Positions 61,128 to 64,000 of a stretch of DNA of 64,000 nucleotides are shown in pieces. The first letter of the stretch is position 1; each line of letters starts with the position of its first letter. The stretch is from positions 1 to 64,000 of the forward strand of contig JBKHCM010000001.1 in the NCBI GenBank assembly GCA_046541805.1, given 5' to 3'. The notes beneath the pieces are model-generated. The model saw only the letters and a program-made list of their open reading frames with translations. It ran no database searches and was not told the origin of the DNA. Position numbers and translations under genes: made by a program. The DNA is from JAAAPF01 sp046541805 (lineage in GTDB: Bacteria; Pseudomonadota; Alphaproteobacteria; Geminicoccales; Geminicoccaceae).

Positions 61128-63182
61128 TTGCTAGCGCGCCTGTTGATCCTGCTGGCCGTGCTCGTGCCGCAACTCGCCTCCGAGGTCGCCGGCGCCGAAA
61201 GCGTGCGCACCGACCGCGTCACCGCGCGGCTGGTCGCCGAGGCGGCGCAGGTGGCGCCGGGCGAGACCGTCTGGGTCGGCCTCCATCTCGACATCGTCGA
61301 CGGCTGGCACACCTACTGGCGCAATCCGGGCGACAGCGGCGAGGCGACGTCGCTCGACTGGAGCCTGCCGGAGGGTGTGGTCGCCGGCGACATCGTCTGG
61401 CCGCACCCCGAGGCCCTGCCCTTCGGCCCGTTGGTGAACTACGGCTACGAGGACGAGGCGCTGCACCTCGTGCCGATCACCCTGCCCGCCGACTGGCCCG
61501 CGGGCGAGCCTCTGCCGCTCGAGGTCGACGCCCGCTGGCTCGCCTGTGATGACATCTGCGTGCCGGAGGAGGGCACCGTCGCCCTCACCCTGCCGACCGG
61601 GGCGACGACCGAGCCCGACCCGACGTCGGGATCGCTCTTCGAGCGCTTTCGCGCCCAGGTGCCCGAGCCGGCGGGCTTCGACGTCACGGCGACGGGGGGC
61701 GAGCGGCCGGAGCTCGTCGTCGAACGGGAACTCCCCCGCGGCGCCAAGGCACACTTCTTCCCCTACGACACCGGCGTCGTCGCGCCCGCGGCCGAGCAGC
61801 GTCTGAGCCGCGGTGGCGAGAGCTTCACCCTGCGCCTGGAGGCGGGGGGCGACGCCGCCCCGGAGCGCCTCGCCGGGGTCCTCGTCGTGAGCGAGAGCTT
61901 GGGCGCGCAGACCTTCAGCGAGGCGTTCGAGATCGCCCCGGAGGTCACCGCCGCGCCCGCCGCCGCGAGCCCGCCGCTCGGCTTGCTCGCGGCCATCGGC
62001 CTCGCCCTCGGCGGCGGGTTGCTGTTGAACCTGATGCCGTGCGTCTTTCCCGTGCTGTCGATGAAGGCGCTCGCCCTCATCCAGACCGGCTCGGCCGAGC
62101 GCCGCCGCGCCCGCATCGAGGGGCTGGCCTACACCGCCGGCGTGCTCGTGACCTTCCTCGCCGTCGGCGGCGCGCTGGTCGCCGCACGGCTCGCCGGCGT
62201 ACAGGTGGGCTGGGGCTTTCAGCTGCAATCGCCGCTGATCGTGGCCGCCCTCGCCTATCTGTTGTTCGTCATCGGTTTGAACCTCTCGGGCCTGTTCGAG
62301 CTGACGGGCCCCGCGGGCCTGGGCGGTGGGCTCGCCCGCGACGGCGCCGGGGGCGCCTTCTTCACCGGCGCGCTCGCGGTCGTGGTCGCGACGCCGTGCA
62401 CCGCTCCGTTCATGGCCACCGCACTCGGCTTCGCGCTGGTGCAGCCGCCGCCGGTGACGCTCGCGGTCTTCGCCGCCTTGGGCCTCGGCCTCGCCCTGCC
62501 GTTTCTCGTGGTGAGCCTCGTGCCCGCCCTCGCCCGCCGGTTGCCGCGGCCGGGACCCTGGATGGTGCGGCTGAAGCAGGGGCTCGCCTTTCCGATGTAC
62601 GCCTCCGCCGCGTGGCTGGTCTGGGTGCTGGCGCGCCAGGCCGGCCCGGACGCCGTCCTCGCCGTCCTCGGCGGGGCGACGCTGTTGGCGTTCGGGCTCT
62701 GGCTCGCCGCCCCGGCCGAGCGCCGGCCGCCGCGGGCGGCACGGGCGGTGGGCGTCGTCGCCGCGGTGGCGGCGCTGGCACTCCTGGCGGTACCGGCGGC
62801 GCTGCGGCTCGACGCGATGGCGGCGGGGACGGGAGCACCCGGCGAGGCCTGGTCGAGCGAGCGGCTGGACGCCGCCCGCGCCGCGGGCGAGCCGGTGCTG
62901 GTCAACATGACCGCCGCCTGGTGCCTCACCTGCAAGGTCAACGAGCAGGTGGCGCTCTCCGGCGCTCGCTTCGCCGGCGTGCTGGAGCGCACCGAAACCC
63001 GTTACCTGGTCGGCGACTGGACCAACCGCAACGCCGCGATCGGCGCCTATATCGACCGTTTCGATCACCCGGGCGTGCCGCTCTACGTCGTCTACCCCGC
63101 GGATGGCGGCGAGCCGGAGGTCTTACCCCAGGTGCTCACCCCGGGCACGATCGCCAACGCGCTCGAGGCCGCCTCCGGTTGA
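61128..63182 (+). CDS. DsbD/ScsB-type thiol-disulfide interchange protein
   Basis: This 684-aa protein has a signal peptide (LARLLILLAVLVPQLASEVA), an N-terminal periplasmic Ig-like domain with ARWLACDDICVPEEG (C-x4-C), eight membrane helices with the core Cys pair in LLNLMPCVFPVLSMKALALI and VVATPCTAPFMATALGFAL, and a C-terminal thioredoxin-like domain with AAWCLTCKVNEQVAL (CxxC). Electrons pass from cytoplasmic thioredoxin to periplasmic partners. The architecture matches ScsB better than E. coli DsbD. The start is TTG 61128, with GGAGGG eight bases upstream; an upstream TTG at 61071 has no binding site. It diverges from the dpp-type operon. Confidence 0.88.
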   Translation: MLARLLILLAVLVPQLASEVAGAESVRTDRVTARLVAEAAQVAPGETVWVGLHLDIVDGWHTYWRNPGDSGEATSLDWSLPEGVVAGDIVWPHPEALPFGPLVNYGYEDEALHLVPITLPADWPAGEPLPLEVDARWLACDDICVPEEGTVALTLPTGATTEPDPTSGSLFERFRAQVPEPAGFDVTATGGERPELVVERELPRGAKAHFFPYDTGVVAPAAEQRLSRGGESFTLRLEAGGDAAPERLAGVLVVSESLGAQTFSEAFEIAPEVTAAPAAASPPLGLLAAIGLALGGGLLLNLMPCVFPVLSMKALALIQTGSAERRRARIEGLAYTAGVLVTFLAVGGALVAARLAGVQVGWGFQLQSPLIVAALAYLLFVIGLNLSGLFELTGPAGLGGGLARDGAGGAFFTGALAVVVATPCTAPFMATALGFALVQPPPVTLAVFAALGLGLALPFLVVSLVPALARRLPRPGPWMVRLKQGLAFPMYASAAWLVWVLARQAGPDAVLAVLGGATLLAFGLWLAAPAERRPPRAARAVGVVAAVAALALLAVPAALRLDAMAAGTGAPGEAWSSERLDAARAAGEPVLVNMTAAWCLTCKVNEQVALSGARFAGVLERTETRYLVGDWTNRNAAIGAYIDRFDHPGVPLYVVYPADGGEPEVLPQVLTPGTIANALEAASG

Positions 63183-63469
63183 TCGTGGCCGCGGCGGCGA
63201 CGAGTTCTCGGCGAGCGAGGGCGCGCGGCTTCGAACGGGTCGAGAGCCTCGGCGGCGAGCCCTTCGCCCGTGCCGTGCTCGCGGCCGAGGCGCCGCACCC
63301 TTCGCGCCTGCACGTCGCCCGCACGGCCGCTGTGGACGACCACGTCCAAGCCGGCGCCAACCACGTCCATTCCGTGTGGAACGACCGCCGCGACGTCTGC
63401 GCCGAGGATCGCCCGCATCGCCACCACCGCCTCGAGCACGGCGGCGACCTGGGCAGCGGCTGCGCGCTG
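63183..63469. other. Unassigned stretch between DsbD-type gene and P450
   Basis: I see no certain gene. On the minus strand a frame reads LEAVVAMRAILGADVAAVVP and DVVGAGLDVVVHSGRAGDVQ, and the plus strand has a similar open frame with FERVESLGGEPFARAVLAAE. These are near-complementary composition effects; I cannot decide between them. Confidence 0.25.
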
Positions 63470-64000
63470 TCAGCGGGGCCGGACCTCGAACAGCGGGATC
63501 GGGTTCGGGTAGGTGGTGACCACCGCCAGCGGCTCGATCGCGACGTCGTCGACGATCCGGAGCTCGACGTCGCGCAGGGTACGGGCGACGGCGAGCGTCG
63601 CCTCGGTGAGCGCGAACTGCGCACCGATGCACACCCGCGGCCCGGCGCCGAAGGGCATGTAGGTGTACTTCGCCGGCGCCTTGGCCGCCGGCAAAAAGCG
63701 CGTCGGATCGAAGACGTTCGGCTGGTCCCAGTAGGCCTCGTGGCGGTGCAGGACCCAGGGCGCGATGCTGACGAGGTCGCCGGCCGCGACCTTCTCGCCC
63801 GCGACCTCGTCGTCGCCTCTGGCCTCGCGCACGATCAGGAACGCCGGCGGGAACAGGCGCAGGCTCTCGTCCACCACGGCGCGGGTGAGCGGCAGGTCGG
63901 CGACGGCGTCGGGCGCCCCCTCCGCCGAGAGGTCGCGGGTGGCGGCCTCGCGGGCGACGGCCGCCTGCAGCCGCGGCGCGCGGGCGAGCATGATGAACGC
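63470..64000 (-). CDS. Cytochrome P450, C-terminal part (5' end beyond the window)
   Basis: The last 176 residues of a P450 monooxygenase are read from the right edge down to the stop at 63470. The K-helix ExxR is in VVDESLRLFPPAFLIVREAR, the PERF-like region is VFDPTRFLPAA, and the heme-binding loop is YMPFGAGPRVCIGAQFALTE with the thiolate Cys. The C-terminus ends in a strand typical of P450s. The I-helix and the first half are beyond the window, so the subfamily is unknown. Confidence 0.9.
   Translation of the reverse strand, partial: AFIMLARAPRLQAAVAREAATRDLSAEGAPDAVADLPLTRAVVDESLRLFPPAFLIVREARGDDEVAGEKVAAGDLVSIAPWVLHRHEAYWDQPNVFDPTRFLPAAKAPAKYTYMPFGAGPRVCIGAQFALTEATLAVARTLRDVELRIVDDVAIEPLAVVTTYPNPIPLFEVRPR

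Overview
The window is a 64 kb piece of a very GC-rich bacterial chromosome. The gene content points to an alphaproteobacterium, probably a Rhodospirillales- or Geminicoccales-type lineage: a PPSR/UPF0085 gene divergent from hemE, hemJ next to rho, a maf-coaE-dnaQ block, a eukaryote-like NADP isocitrate dehydrogenase, DUF1150, an ScfR-type regulator and a divergent oxyR-katG pair. I cannot name a genus. I saw no rRNA, tRNA or CRISPR array, although I could not run a covariance-model search.

Layout. 1-9.1 kb: a DD(35)E transposase cut by the left edge, a two-gene glycoside hydrolase pair (GH133-like debranching enzyme, GH63-like glucosidase), an AT-rich UPF0114 membrane gene that looks foreign, a run of gene remnants (mtnA start, alpha/beta hydrolase end, headless lipid kinase) and a GNAT acetyltransferase. 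9.1-19.4 kb: a secreted PD40-PA-M28-PDZ peptidase, aldo/keto reductase, rhomboid, amidase, Crp-like regulator, msrA, fabI, a YcbK-type exported peptidase and an SDR. 19.4-25.9 kb: a decayed DUF533/TerB gene, a class V aminotransferase divergent from an ScfR-like regulator, then DUF4914 followed by a short protein with protein-kinase-like motifs. This pair is the least described locus here. 26-30 kb: a P-type ATPase remnant, a frameshifted tandem universal stress protein, an intact tandem universal stress protein and a Kef-type antiporter. 30-39 kb: glmM, a ferric-type ABC permease and binding protein with no ATPase gene, a cupin, a Rieske oxygenase coupled to a 71-aa protein, and a UbiH-like hydroxylase coupled to a DCC-family thiol protein.

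39-52.6 kb is housekeeping and probably replication-origin proximal: PPSR, then a 413-bp gap to divergent hemE, a gene pair that flanks oriC in Caulobacter and Rickettsia; hemE-hemJ-rho; SYLF, NUDIX and DUF1150 genes; maf-coaE-dnaQ; icd; hslVU; and a PerM-type transporter. The maf-coaE-dnaQ block lies on the hemE/rho side rather than beside PPSR, and aroE and hemH are missing, so this neighbourhood has been rearranged.

52.5-64 kb: a DMT-family transporter whose 3' end overlaps the PerM-type gene, the oxyR/katG peroxide-defence pair, a four-gene Dpp/Opp-type ABC operon without a binding protein, a DsbD/ScsB-type reductase and the C-terminal part of a cytochrome P450 cut by the right edge. Intrinsic terminators are clear after dnaQ, icd and katG. 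Many long open frames opposite real genes are GC-driven shadows and are not annotated.
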